From NCBI RefSeq assembly GCF_001653235.2, contig NC_035790.1:8432001-8496000 (forward strand): a stretch of DNA of 64,000 nt, in the 5' to 3' direction. The notes beneath the pieces were generated by a model that saw nothing but the letters and a program-made list of their open reading frames with translations, was not told where the DNA came from and made no database searches. Source of the DNA: Pochonia chlamydosporia 170 (Eukaryota; Ascomycota; Sordariomycetes; Hypocreales; Clavicipitaceae). Below, piece by piece: positions 1-11,600 of the stretch (the first letter of the stretch is position 1; each line of letters starts with the position of its first letter). The position numbers were made by a program, and so were the translations under genes.

Positions 1-734
1 CGAGTGGGAATAGCAGCAAGCGAGCCTTCAGCGGGATGGCGCACGGCGCCAAGCTTTCCTACGCATATTTCTTCCTTCTCATCGTGTTTCCGCTGATGGT
101 CTCGATGTTGTTGGAGCTCTATGTCATTATTCCTTTACACACTTACATGAACCCGCCCACGCAGCAACAGGGAATGGCGCCTTACCCCGGTAAGGACGGA
201 GAATCCGGTCGCCACACAGTTCGGATTATTCAATCATGGACTCTTGGTCTGCTCTATCTAAACCTGGCAACTAGGTTGATTACATCCCTATTTCCTGACA
301 CCCGCGTGGCAATAGCAGTGCGGACGGTCATGCGGCGGGGTTACTTCAAACCCGACGTTGAAGTGCTTACCAGAGCATTCATCGTTCCTTGTATTGTTGT
401 GTCCACACTCGCAACTTTTGGTCCGCCTACAACTGCGAGGCTTTTGCTCCGTTTCGGCCTTGTCTCACCCGCGCAGCTCATGGGCGCCTCGGCTGGGGCA
501 CCCAACACTGCCAATTTGTCTTTGATTTTTAGATATTCATACCCAGCGGCTGCAGTGGCGGCTGTTTTGGTCAGATATGCGGTTGGAATGACTAGAGTTT
601 TCAACCGATGGACGGCAGGGGTTCGGGACGAAGCATACTTGATTGGAGAGCGTCTGCACAACTTTGGCGCAGCGACAGCAGGATCCAGGAAGGCCAGGAA
701 GGCATGGGGTGCTGCTGGAGGGGGAAGACTCTGA
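1..734 (+). CDS. doa10: Doa10/SSM4-type ER ubiquitin ligase, C-terminal part only (5' end outside window)
   Basis: The reading frame is already open at the window edge (first full codon at 3), runs through an internal Met at 36 and stops at 732-734, leaving about 243 C-terminal residues. Four hydrophobic stretches can be seen: the segment containing YFFLLIVFPLMVSML, the one around WTLGLLYLNLATRLI, the one around FIVPCIVVSTLATF, and AAAVAAVLVRYAVGM. They are followed by a conserved-looking tail, RDEAYLIGERLHNF. This pattern fits the last membrane segments and tail of Doa10/SSM4 (MARCH6), a polytopic RING-type E3 that ubiquitinates misfolded proteins in the ER and inner nuclear membrane for proteasomal degradation. 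The N-terminal RING domain would lie upstream and is not visible, so the assignment rests on the tail motif and topology. No intron is seen in this part. The Met at 36 is unlikely to be the true start because the frame continues upstream. Confidence 0.78.
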   Translation, partial: SGNSSKRAFSGMAHGAKLSYAYFFLLIVFPLMVSMLLELYVIIPLHTYMNPPTQQQGMAPYPGKDGESGRHTVRIIQSWTLGLLYLNLATRLITSLFPDTRVAIAVRTVMRRGYFKPDVEVLTRAFIVPCIVVSTLATFGPPTTARLLLRFGLVSPAQLMGASAGAPNTANLSLIFRYSYPAAAVAAVLVRYAVGMTRVFNRWTAGVRDEAYLIGERLHNFGAATAGSRKARKAWGAAGGGRL

Positions 735-2522
735 ACGGCGTTTTAATTTCGACGCCCGCATTTTTTTGTGTACATCATGTATGATATGGAGTGAGATGAT
801 CACATTCACATGGGACAAATCACGATACCACCTTGCGGCCTGTTTGGCCTTGCAGCATGAGCTACTTATATCCGTAGAATATGAATCAAGATTTTAATGA
901 GATTATCGGTTTCCCAAATTTGCTTTCTTTGCAGGAGGTAGAAACAGAGGTGAAGTGTCTCCGAGGTCGAATCACAAAATTGTCTACCCTATATGGAGGA
1001 TGGCTTGCCTGCTCAGCATCAAACTTGTCCTCTTGTAGGCATTTAGCGATGCAACATCTACAATAATATCAAGATGCAAATTGAAGAGCATCCAACTTTC
1101 GATTTTGTGACGGATAGATTCAGGACGCGGTCATAGCAAGGGGTGAGATGTTTAATTTGGCACTCTTTCAGTCCCAACAAGGCGCATATCGGACTTTGCC
1201 CACACGAACTTCAATCTGTTTGAAACTAAAAATTTGCATAATCGGCCGATTTATGCAGGACGTCCGTTCGTTCATGCACCAAGCTGCTGTGCAAAGGGTC
1301 CGATGTCAGGCATCCCTGGTCTAGGAGACATAAGACGAACAATGCGCGTCTGAGGTTTTCGCGCCCCTTTGTCTTGGTTCCTTGATGGGTGTGACTGTGT
1401 GAGACCCTTATTTGGGAGCCCAACGGAATGTCTCACGGGTTGGGCTTTTAATTGTTTGCGCGGGGGATTTGTTTCCTCTGTACTCCGTACCATGCAATTG
1501 ATCTCTTTCTAACTACAATTTTGACAAATCTAGAGTACATATGTAGCATTTACATTGGCACAGGGTGTGAAGATCACCCTCCTGGCGACATCCGCGTCTT
1601 GTCTTCGACCACACGTGACTTATAGAGGGGCGGGTGGCTCTTGCCGCCATATTTTTAGGAGTCCTGGCCTTGTTGCCCATGACGCCAGGGTCTAAGCCAA
1701 AAACAGCATAGCGGTTGCTCGGGCAGTGTGTTCTGGGGGAGGAGTGTTGGCCAAGGACCCATATTTGGAGGCATTCAACACTGGTCATTGGGTCATTTCG
1801 GTCATTGGCCAAGTGTCGCATCAACAGTCACAGGCCAAAACATGCAACAGGCACTTCAACCGCACCGTTCTGGCTTGCGGCCTTCAACATCCCAAGGTAA
1901 GGCAGATAGACATAGGTAAGTCTTGCTGTTTGCTGCGAAGAGCAGCGATACGCACGTCGCGCGCAGCTCCAGCAACGAGACCTGCACTGGAGGTCTTTTT
2001 ATTTTTCGTCTTTGATCTTGTCTGTTCCTGTCCGAAAGCGTTGGGCACCAAAGACGAGCTAGGCGGAAGATTGAAACCAGGTTGGCCAGCCTTCCCCCCT
2101 TAGGAGGAAGAAACCGGTGAGTTCTTCACATCAGGAGACGGCGTGGACGACGGTCACAAGACGCGCACGAAATCAACTGACAGTGCGCTTAGACTCATCG
2201 ACGTTTTTGGAGAGAAAAACCTTTATTTCATTTCCTTAAGCGACATTTCGTTGTTGCTTTTCTTATTCCTCATTTGCGCGTTGGTTCTGTTCTAGAAAGC
2301 CACACCGCATCCACGCCTCCCAGGCAACGCAGCTTCCTTTTGTCCACTCCATACAATTTACCCCCCCAAAAAATCACGTCAAAAAAGGTTCCCCGGAATT
2401 AATATACATTTGCCGAAATTCGAAGACGAACATCAATTCACCCGAGCAACGAGGGGCCCGCATGGGCAACGTCAAACGGAACCCCGGTTCGGAAGCATCC
2501 CACATAAACACCACAACTAACG
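735..2522. other. Intergenic region between doa10 and nudE
   Basis: No convincing gene was found. Open frames are short and lack recognisable motifs. The last few hundred bases before 2523 are probably the nudE promoter and leader, with C-runs and A-runs around 2360-2390. One copy of the recurring 9-mer TACTCCGTA lies at 1481-1489. Confidence 0.6.
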
Positions 2523-4377
2523 ATGGCCGAGCCCCCTTCGTCGCCTCCTAGTGAGGCAACCACGGCTGAGGATGCCCTCTCCTGGTACAAATCGCAGTAC
2601 GAGATGCTGGAGTCGGAGCTGGCAGAGTTTCGGGAGTCAAGTCGCGAACTCGAGCAGGAGCTGGAGAAGGATATTGAGCGGGCGGAGAAACAGGAGCGAG
2701 CTCTCCAGGAGAAGGTTGAAACACTGGGATTTGAAGTAGAAGAATGGAAGGTAGGAGATATCTTACCTACCCGTAGCGCCTGGCACATCTAGGATTTGCT
2801 GCAACCGTACGAACAGGAAGGCTAACCACTTGGCGCAGAGGAAATACAAGGAATCCAAGACGGAGGCTAGTGCCGCGCAAAACTCTCTCGAAAAGGAGAT
2901 CACCACACTTCGAGATTCAAACCGATCGCTGCAGCTGAAGCTGAGAGATGTCGAGGTGGCCAACGATGATTTCGAGCGCCAGGCTCGCAACACCACATCG
3001 TCTTTGGAAGACATGGAGTCTAAGTACAACCAAGCCATTGAGCGAGGGGTCATGATGGAGGAAGAGATCAAGTCTGGCGAACAGGAACGAGAACAGCTGC
3101 GAATCGATTCGCAGCGACTGAGGGAAGAGCTCGCTGAGCTCAAGATTGAGGCAGAGCTGATGCAAGACAAGATCAAGAAGCAAGAGTCGCGGCACCTGTC
3201 CACCATCTCGACCGACCTCTCTGTCATGGGATCGCCCACCTTCGACAAAAATATTGAGGCTTCCCCCAACTCGACTGCCAGTTCACCACTTATCACTACA
3301 CCACCCGAAACCAAATCCCTCGCCAGCGACTCGCTTTCTGAGGTACACGATCCGCCTTCACCTCCCATGTCTGATGCGTCTGCACCCATGGCCAGCGCAA
3401 CCCCGGCTAGCAAGCTTGGCGGTACTATTCCTCGCAAATCGCGGTTGCCATCTCTGGACCACAGTGCTACACCCAAGCCACGTGTGAAGTCTGCGGCAGC
3501 GCGGCAAGGTAGTCGCATCTCGGGGGGTGCCTCAAGTTTGCGAACGCCGGCTCCAAGGTCCACGACAAACTCCAGCCTGTCGAGGCATAAGATTCCTGCA
3601 TCCAATTCACTCACGCATATTCGAACACTTACAGCTCAGATGCAGCGTCTTGAAGCTCGAGTACAATCGGCCAGATCCAAGTTGCCAGCGCCGACACACA
3701 CACCACCACGTGCATCCCCTAGGTCGATGGCCAATGGTCCCAGCGTTCCGTCAACGGTTACTATCCGGTCTCGGAAGCGAACTACAGGCTCATCGGCTTC
3801 TTCTCTTGCGGGAGACGAGACTACACCAACAAACTTTCGGTCATCGACGTCATCACGGCCTAGCCACGTGCCACGACTTAGTACGTCGGGAGTGAGCAGG
3901 TTGTCATTTGGACCTCTACCTAACCGGGCGCCGGAATCCGATGCCAGCCACAGCCGTCCCAGCTCTCGTGCTAGCATATCCTCCTACGCCAGACCATCAT
4001 CACGAACCGACATGGTACCACCCCCGCGTCCCATGTCTCGATCATCCATATCTGGAGCGAGAACGCCTCTTGGTCGCCCAAGATCATCTCTGAGTGGGTC
4101 AATGCACGGACACTCTCAAAGTATGAGCCGAATAGAGATGGAAGAAGACTACGAAGGCGAGTTCCGCACGCCCAGTCGGCGCGGCACGTACTCCAAGCTG
4201 GAGATGGAGGGGGCTGTCAGTGGGATCCCAGTCCCTGGCAGCGCCATCCCTACGCCGGGCACCAGACGACAAAGCGGCAGCGGTCCCAGCGGTAGACGGA
4301 CGAGCACAGGCATTGGCACTGTACGACCTGGCACATCTGGTGGAAGAAAACTGAGCGACCTGGGCGAGACGTACTAA
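2523..4377 (+). CDS. nudE: NudE/NDEL1-family nuclear distribution protein (2 exons)
   Basis: Exons are 2523-2750 and 2839-4377, separated by an 88 nt intron with GTAGGA donor, CTAAC branch-like site at 2822 and GCAG acceptor; both junctions are phase 0. The product is 588 residues, close to what I recall for Aspergillus NudE. Residues about 14-195 are an almost continuous coiled coil rich in E, K, R and L ([16 protein letters not shown] early on), which in this family dimerises and binds Lis1/NudF and dynein. The rest is Ser/Thr/Pro/Arg-rich and probably disordered, with basic patches typical of phosphorylated microtubule-associated tails. NudE links NudF to cytoplasmic dynein for nuclear migration and hyphal transport. 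The ATG at 2523 begins [11 protein letters not shown] and leads straight into the coiled coil; no better in-frame start was seen. Antisense open frames here are shadows of the skewed codon composition. Confidence 0.9.
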
Positions 4378-5445
4378 ATACGACGATGATAGTGCAATAC
4401 AGTACAGTCAGGTACTATAATTCGCTCAAAGTGCCGGGTTGTGTGGGTAAAAGTGCTGGCGCCAATGCTCACCAAGTTATACCGTTCTGTTTACTACGAT
4501 TCTTTCTTCTTTTTCTTGCGACGAACTAGTTGACGACATGCGATAAGACAAAGCGATTCTAGTTGAAGGCGATGCTTTCTTGCTAATAATGATGATTACG
4601 ACCTCTCTTCAAGCACATAATTTCCTGGGTTTTAGCATATCTTGTTTTTGCACCATAGATTGTGCTGAAAATACGATGGACGGCCGGCGAGGTGGTAGAA
4701 TGTGCTGGCTGTGCGACACTATTGAGGAAGCTGGTCGACGTAGATTGATGCTCTGTATGTATTTAGTTGGGAAAGAGGTACTACCAGTGGGGTATGATGC
4801 TTGAGGCTGGGGATGACTTGAAGCTCCTAGAGCTATGGATATGGATGGGAATAGATGTCGTTGATGAGGCTTTTGTCATTGGTTCGAGTGATGGTGATGC
4901 ACGGTGCTGACTGCATATCAGTGACATTTGATGCAAACAGCTGACTGGATAAATAAGTAAGCGCATCGTCGGCGCAGATCACGAGGAGTCAATATGGTCT
5001 GGTTGATCTCCAACACGGCGCAGTCAGTCCTCCCCTTTTCCAACGGAGAGCCGATTGAAGTAGGAGAGTCACGAACTGATACCCGCTACGAAACTAGAGT
5101 CAAGGTAACATGGGACGGAGAATACGGCCGCCAGCGGAGCATTGAGGCATTCGGAGATGTGGATGGCCCTTTGATGTTATTTGCGCCTTGTTTGATTGGG
5201 CAAGTGGCACGGCTGGGGAAGGATTTGTTCCGCCTGTCATCGGGATGTTGGGGCCAGTTGGTGTGGATAAACATTGAACAGTCTCAAATAGAGAGCATTG
5301 AAAGTGTTTGGTATTGTAACAGTCAAGCAGGCTGAGGCATTTGGTCCGTGCGGCTGTTTGGGGGCCCCCAGAAAAAAATTGTCAACCAGTTGACTCTGGT
5401 TTGTCGTGACTTGACTCTTGGTGCGAGAAAATTTGGATGGTGGGT

Positions 5446-5475
5446 GGATGGGATGGGATGGGATGGGATGGGATG
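5446..5475. repeat. (GGATG)6 pentanucleotide tandem repeat
   Basis: Six perfect consecutive GGATG units were read directly. It is intergenic and of no known function; the copy number is likely to vary between strains. Confidence 0.95.
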
Positions 5476-7323
5476 GGTGAAGTGGGTGGGTGCTCAACAA
5501 TTGGGGGGAGCCGGACCGGGACGGGGAGAGCGACAAGACGAGACTTCACCAAATTGCCATTCGGGGTTTGTGCCGCCGGTAACCTTGGCTGGTGCAGGTC
5601 TTGAAATTTTGCAACTATTTTTCTTACCGTACAATAAGGAGTATGGAGTACATGTACCTAGGCGACGGGTAGATGATTCGTTTCGAATGAATGCAAATGC
5701 GCTCGATTGACATTGTCAATGTTTCGCTTGCTGTTGCGGTTTATATGCATCTGTTCCGAATAGGAGGCTGATGTTGCGGCGTTTCTCAAACTCCGACCCA
5801 ACCAGTGTGGCATAACCGATAGGAAACGACAGGGAGTGTATCACGATTGGCCTGCATGTCGAATTACCAAGGCATCAAGGTCGTAGGTCCTTTGTATGTG
5901 TGAAAGAATGTCATTTCGAGGCTATAATACGTTTCATGGCCAAATAAGCCCTTGCTACAGGGTACAAACATGTCTGGAGTCATGTAACCATCCGATGTCG
6001 ACCAAATTCCACAATCGGCAGAAGTGCGGCTTGTAATTCTCGCACCGTGACTATCGATAAAGCTGCCATGCAGACTTCGTGCTTTCTCTCGTTGACGACG
6101 TCAGATCCGGCGTGGAGAAGCTCGTCACTCCAGTTGGCATGAACATATCTTTCGCAAGATACGAATACATGCCGGGGTTGTTGGGCTCAGGAACGCCTGC
6201 AATATACGGAGTAGAGTGGCGCCGTTGCAGACTTGTAAAACGGTGTAACTTCTTTAGATGCCTACCAGCACCATCACCGCCGAAATCTTGATGAATCCGT
6301 CGGGGACCGGAAAACTGGGCGCCATGGCGGCGGGCTGGCCCATGCTGGTTGGGGACCTGGAGTTCAACCGCCATCAGTACTGTAGCTATCCTTGGTTCTA
6401 CGTTTGCTGACGACGCTTGTCATGCAGGATGCTGTCCAACTAGAGATTGCCTGCTTCAGTTAAATGTTGGTATCAACGAATGAGCCAAACGGGTACGCTT
6501 GTTGATGCTCCAATCTTGCCCGCTGTAATGTGCAAGATTGAACCCTGTACAAGGCCAAGCATTGCTCAACGGGAGGGAATATCGTCCTTGTCTCAATTTA
6601 ATCGGCTATTCAGAGTTAGAATCATACATGTACCTCAATTGTTAGCGTCTTTCGCGTTGTTGTGATACTATGCTCCGTAGCTTCCACCGTCTTCCACGAG
6701 GCGTCTGGTGCGTCTGCGTGCCTGACAGGGGTGTGGAAACCACCCGATGCAGACGGATCGATTCAATCTTCACGGGCGAGCGTGGCAGACCAACGAACTC
6801 GTCAGGCTCCCGGCACCGATATGCACCGAATTGACAGCATTACATGCATCTCGGGTGGCAGTGGGTTCCTACCATGTGATGCAGAACCCAGGAACCGAAA
6901 CCCCGTAACCGTAACGCACAGCAGTCAGCGTCACAAGCAGCTGAGGAATCCATCCTCCGTCCGGAGCAGCTAGAAACGAAGCAGCTCCGTAAGCGTCGTC
7001 GGGGCTCGATTCGGGGTTTTGTTTTTACATAGGTCGGGGAAGCCCCTCGCACCATTTTCTTGACAATGTTCCTGTAGCTTCTTCGGCTTCCTTAATTGTC
7101 GCTTTGACATTGTCCAGCCGTCAGCTTGCCTCTTTTTTTGTCTCCCTCTACAGGTGCTGACATTGAAGTCTCGGCCGTTACGTTTCTGCACGTTGACGGC
7201 GCTGGTGGCAGAACGGCAACGGTTCCTCGACGCGAACACGGACGACCCTCTCTGCGAGAGGCGCAAACCCGACGCAAGACTTGCAAGGTAAGCGATTTCT
7301 CGATGCCGAGCTCGTGAAAGATG

Positions 7324-7344
7324 GCTGCTGCTGCTGCTGCTGCT
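7324..7344. repeat. (GCT)7 trinucleotide run
   Basis: Seven perfect GCT units were read directly, in the region upstream of acc1. They encode nothing that I can support. Confidence 0.95.
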
Positions 7345-8348
7345 CTATCGCCTTCTGCCGCCGTGTGTATTCTTGGTTTTCAACGCAACCCCAACCCACG
7401 GGATGTCAGCATAGGGTTCCACCAGACAAAGACGTCAAGTCGGCAATTGGGGCGTTGGCACTGTGCTTCAACAACGGAGATCCGAGGACCCTTTCATGGC
7501 TTCGGGGTGCCGGGAGATGCACAGTGTCTCGTTGAGAGCAAGGGGGAACTGCTACTGTCCGAAGGGACGAAGGGGATGATGGGAAAGGAACAAGATTGAC
7601 GGGCAAACTGTGCCATTGGCGGCGTTGCCCCATTCTTTTTTTTTCTGTCGCCCCTTCCTTGTTGGCCTGGTTGCACCCTGCCGGAATCAGTGGGAACATG
7701 GAACCGGAACCAGACCAGACGGCAGAAGCAGCAGGCCAGGCATGGCAGGAGGCGCTAAGGCTTATGTAGGCCGGCCACCCTCGTAGCCAGCAGCCAGCAA
7801 GATGAACACTGGAGGGTCAACTGGCCCATGTCCCCAGCAGAACGAAGCCAGAAACCAAAACGCTGCCAGCTTGGCGCTAGAGCCGCTCCCAAGCTCCATC
7901 CATGTCCCAAAAAAAAGTTGGCTAACCATTTGATTGAGTCTTTTGACCCCAACAGTTTGAATTGACGGCAGTACCTTCTTATCGACAAGCCAAGCTGCGC
8001 CAAAAAGCTTCCCCCGTTGTCCCGACTGGTATCTGGCGCATATCCACCAAGCCAATTCCAATCTCGCCTCCTCGCAACGTTGAACGCTTTTTCTACCTCG
8101 ACTCGACTCGACACTGTTCGTACTTGACTTTCCTCCCACCCGCTTCCTCATCCATTCCTCCAAACTCCTACTTCCCCAGAAGCCCAAAGCCGCGGGTCTT
8201 AATCTTTAACCATTGCTTGTTCTTAGCGTTCGCCTCTCGAAGCTCCTCCTCCTCGAGACCGAATATACACAATTGGCTACAGGTGTTTTTTTTATCTGTG
8301 CCAATCGACCTAATACCTCGCGAGCTTGTCGTCTTGTTTCCTCACTGG

Positions 8349-8381
8349 ATGACAGCTTCTTTTCTTCCTCCTCCTTTTTAA
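8349..8381 (+). promoter_or_regulatory. Upstream ORF 1 in the probable acc1 leader (10 codons)
   Basis: An ATG at 8349 opens a 10-residue peptide, MTASFLPPPF, ending in TAA at 8379-8381, about 250 nt before the acc1 start. It would count as an upstream ORF only if transcription starts before 8349, which the sequence cannot show. The C/T-rich tract around it is typical of fungal leaders. Confidence 0.4.
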
Positions 8382-8531
8382 TTGCTAGCGGCTCTTTTAA
8401 ACGCTTGGACTTGTTAGTTTTGTTTCTCGTGTGACTGAGCAGATCTCCTCAATCTGCTTATTTTACACTCCCTCGAAGTGAAGCGAGAAAGCATAGACCA
8501 GCAAACTCTAGACAGATTCTTTCAGCGTTCC

Positions 8532-8543
8532 ATGACGACTTGA
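8532..8543 (+). promoter_or_regulatory. Upstream ORF 2 in the acc1 leader (ATG ACG ACT TGA)
   Basis: A three-codon minimal ORF lies 89 nt upstream of the acc1 start codon, almost certainly inside the leader. Very short upstream ORFs permit efficient reinitiation and can tune translation; the effect here is inferred, not shown. Confidence 0.5.
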
Positions 8544-8632
8544 AAGCTACGAATCTGTCTCGTTTCTCCTCTCATAACTCATCCGACTCGAATACCTTGT
8601 CAACCAAAGATACACACATTTCCACATTCGTC

Positions 8633-11600
8633 ATGCCCGACGTATCAGGAGCTAACGGCACCAATGGCCGAACGGTGCCAGTTGCTAATGGCAAGGCCAG
8701 CTACGCCGAGAAGCACAATATCGCAGACCACTTCATTGGAGGAAGCAGACTGGAAAATGCGGCACCCAGTAAGGTCAAGGACTTTGTTGCTCAACATGAC
8801 GGACACACAGTCATCACCAACGTAAGTGGTTTCACATCATGGCATTGGAGCTCAAGCAGTTCAAGCGCACATAGCTAACGATGCGCTGCCGTAGGTTTTG
8901 ATTGCCAACAACGGTATCGCTGCCGTCAAAGAGATCCGATCTGTGCGAAAATGGGCATACGAAACGTTTGGCGATGAGAGAGCAATTCACTTTACCGTGA
9001 TGGCTACTCCCGAAGATTTACAGGCCAATGCCGACTATATTCGAATGGCTGACCATTACGTCGAAGTTCCTGGCGGCACCAATAACCACAATTACGCAAA
9101 CGTTGAGCTGATTGTGGATATTGCTGAGCGTATGAACGTCCACGCTGTTTGGGCTGGCTGGGGTCACGCTTCCGAAAATCCCAAACTGCCAGAATCTCTG
9201 GCTGCCTCACCAAACAAGATTGTCTTCATTGGTCCTCCTGGATCCGCCATGCGATCACTTGGTGACAAGATCTCGTCCACAATTGTAGCTCAACACGCCG
9301 CTGTACCTTGCATTCCCTGGTCTGGAACCGGTGTCGACGCTGTTGAAGTTGACAAGAAGGGTATCGTCACTGTTGCGGACGATGTCTATGCCAAGGGTTG
9401 CGTGACCTCCTGGCAAGAGGGCTTGGAAAAGGCCAAAGAAATCGGCTTCCCCGTCATGATCAAGGCCTCAGAAGGTGGCGGTGGTAAGGGTATTCGTAAG
9501 GCTTTGAGCGAGGATGGCTTTGAGGCTCTCTACAAGGCCGCTGCCAGCGAAATTCCCGGCTCCCCCATCTTCATCATGAAATTGGCTGGCAATGCCAGAC
9601 ATTTGGAAGTTCAGCTGCTTGCTGATCAATACGGCAACAACATCTCTCTCTTCGGCAGAGATTGCTCTGTTCAGCGACGACACCAAAAGATTATTGAGGA
9701 AGCCCCTGTCACCATTGCCAAGTCGGACACCTTCAAGGCCATGGAGGATGCTGCTGTCCGTTTGGGTAAATTGGTCGGCTACGTTTCTGCTGGTACTGTG
9801 GAATATCTGTACTCGCACGCCGACGACAAGTTTTACTTCCTCGAGCTGAACCCACGTCTCCAGGTCGAGCATCCCACTACTGAAATGGTCAGCGGTGTTA
9901 ACTTGCCCGCTGCCCAGCTTCAGATTGCCATGGGTCTGCCTTTGCATCGCATTCGCGATATCCGAGTCTTGTACGGCGTCGATCCCAGAACCTCGGGTGA
10001 GATTGATTTTGAGTTCAAAAACGAGGGTACCGCCCAAGCTCAACGTCGCCCTACGCCCACCGGCCACACCACTGCTTGCCGTATCACCTCCGAGGATCCT
10101 GGTGAGGGCTTCAAGCCTTCCAATGGTGTGATGCACGAGTTGAACTTTCGAAGTAGCTCAAATGTCTGGGGCTACTTCTCTGTCGGTACTCAGGGTGGTA
10201 TTCACAGCTACTCCGACAGTCAGTTTGGCCACATTTTCGCCTATGGCGAGAACCGACAGGCGTCCCGTAAACATATGGTTGTCGCCCTGAAAGAACTGAG
10301 CATTCGCGGTGACTTCAAGACTACTGTCGAGTATCTCATCAAATTGCTGGAAACCGAGGCTTTCGAAGACAACACCATCTCCACTGGCTGGCTCGACGAG
10401 CTCATTTCCAAGCGTCTCACCGCTGAGCGACCAGACACCATGTTGGCTGTCGTTTGCGGCGCCATTACCAAGGCTCACATTGCTAGTGAAGCCTGCATGG
10501 CCGAATACCGCGGTGGCCTGGAGAAGGGCCAGGTTCCCTCCAAGGAAATTCTCAAAACCGTTTTCAACATTGACTTCATTTACGAGGGTTTCCGATACAA
10601 GTTCACTGCTACCCGAGCCAGCGCCGACAGCTACCACCTCTTCATTAACGGCTCCAAGTGCACTGTAGGAGTCCGAGCTCTCAGTGACGGTGGTTTGCTG
10701 ATCCTCCTCGACGGACACAGCCACAATGTCTACTGGAAGGAGGAAGTTGGCGCCACTCGTTTATCCGTTGACAGCAAGACCTGCTTGCTCGAGCAGGAGA
10801 ACGATCCCACCCAGCTGCGAACTCCTAGTCCCGGCAAGCTGGTTCAATATGCCGTGGAGAACGGTGCACATGTCAAGGCTGGCCAGACCTACGCTGAAGT
10901 CGAGGTCATGAAGATGTACATGCCTCTTGTTGCCCAAGAGGATGGCATTGTACAGCTCATCAAGCAGCCAGGTGCCACCCTCGAAGCCGGTGACATTCTT
11001 GGTATCCTTGCCCTGGATGACCCCAGCCGTGTGAAGCAGGCTCAGGCTTTTGTTGACAAGCTGCCTCCCTATGGCGACCCAGTCGTTGTCGGTTCCAAAC
11101 CCGCCCAGCGCTTCTCTGTACTCCGTTCCATTATGCTCAATATCTTGAACGGATATGACAACTCTGTCGTCATGGCCGCGGCTCTGAAGGAGCTTATTGA
11201 GGTCCTTCGAAATCCTGATCTTCCTTACAGCGAATGGAATGCTCAATTCTCAGCTCTCCACGCCCGCATGCCCCAGAAGCTTGATTCGCAGTTCGCTCAG
11301 ATTGTTGAGCGATCCAAGGCTCGCCACTCCGAGTTTCCAGCCAAGGCTTTGCAGAAGGCATTCCAGAAGTTCCTTGAAGAGGGTCTACCCGCCAACGATG
11401 CCGAGACATTGAAGAATACGCTTGCTCCTCTCACTGAAGTTCTCGATGCCTATGTTGAGGGCTCCAAGGTCCACGAGCTTAACTTCATCCAGTCATTGAT
11501 TGAGGCCTATGTCGATGTGGAGAAACTGTTCCTTGGCCACTCTCAGGAGGACAGCGTTATTCTTCGTCTGCGTGACCAAAACAAGGACAACCTCGCCAAG

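Larger units (their letters stand above)
4378..8348. other. Intergenic region and distal acc1 promoter
   Basis: No gene is supported. Short open frames at 4994-5335, 5348-5710 and 7962-8381 have no recognisable motif and largely follow base skew. The stretch contains a (GGATG)6 pentamer array at 5446-5475, a (GCT)7 run at 7324-7344, one TACGGAGTA at 6205-6213, and a strong donor-like sequence GTAAGC near 7289 that could belong to a leader intron of acc1. From about 8080 onward the plus strand becomes C/T-rich, as is common in leaders of highly expressed fungal genes. Confidence 0.5.

Noticed and set aside
2763..3614. 283-codon antisense frame over nudE
   Set aside because: Ser/Leu/Val-rich mirror of the coiled-coil codons; no motif, and it crosses the nudE intron without splice logic.
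6261..6410. Small plus-strand frame beginning MPTSTITAEILMNPSG
   Set aside because: About 50 codons, no recognisable domain, no splice partner found; could be a relic but cannot be supported.
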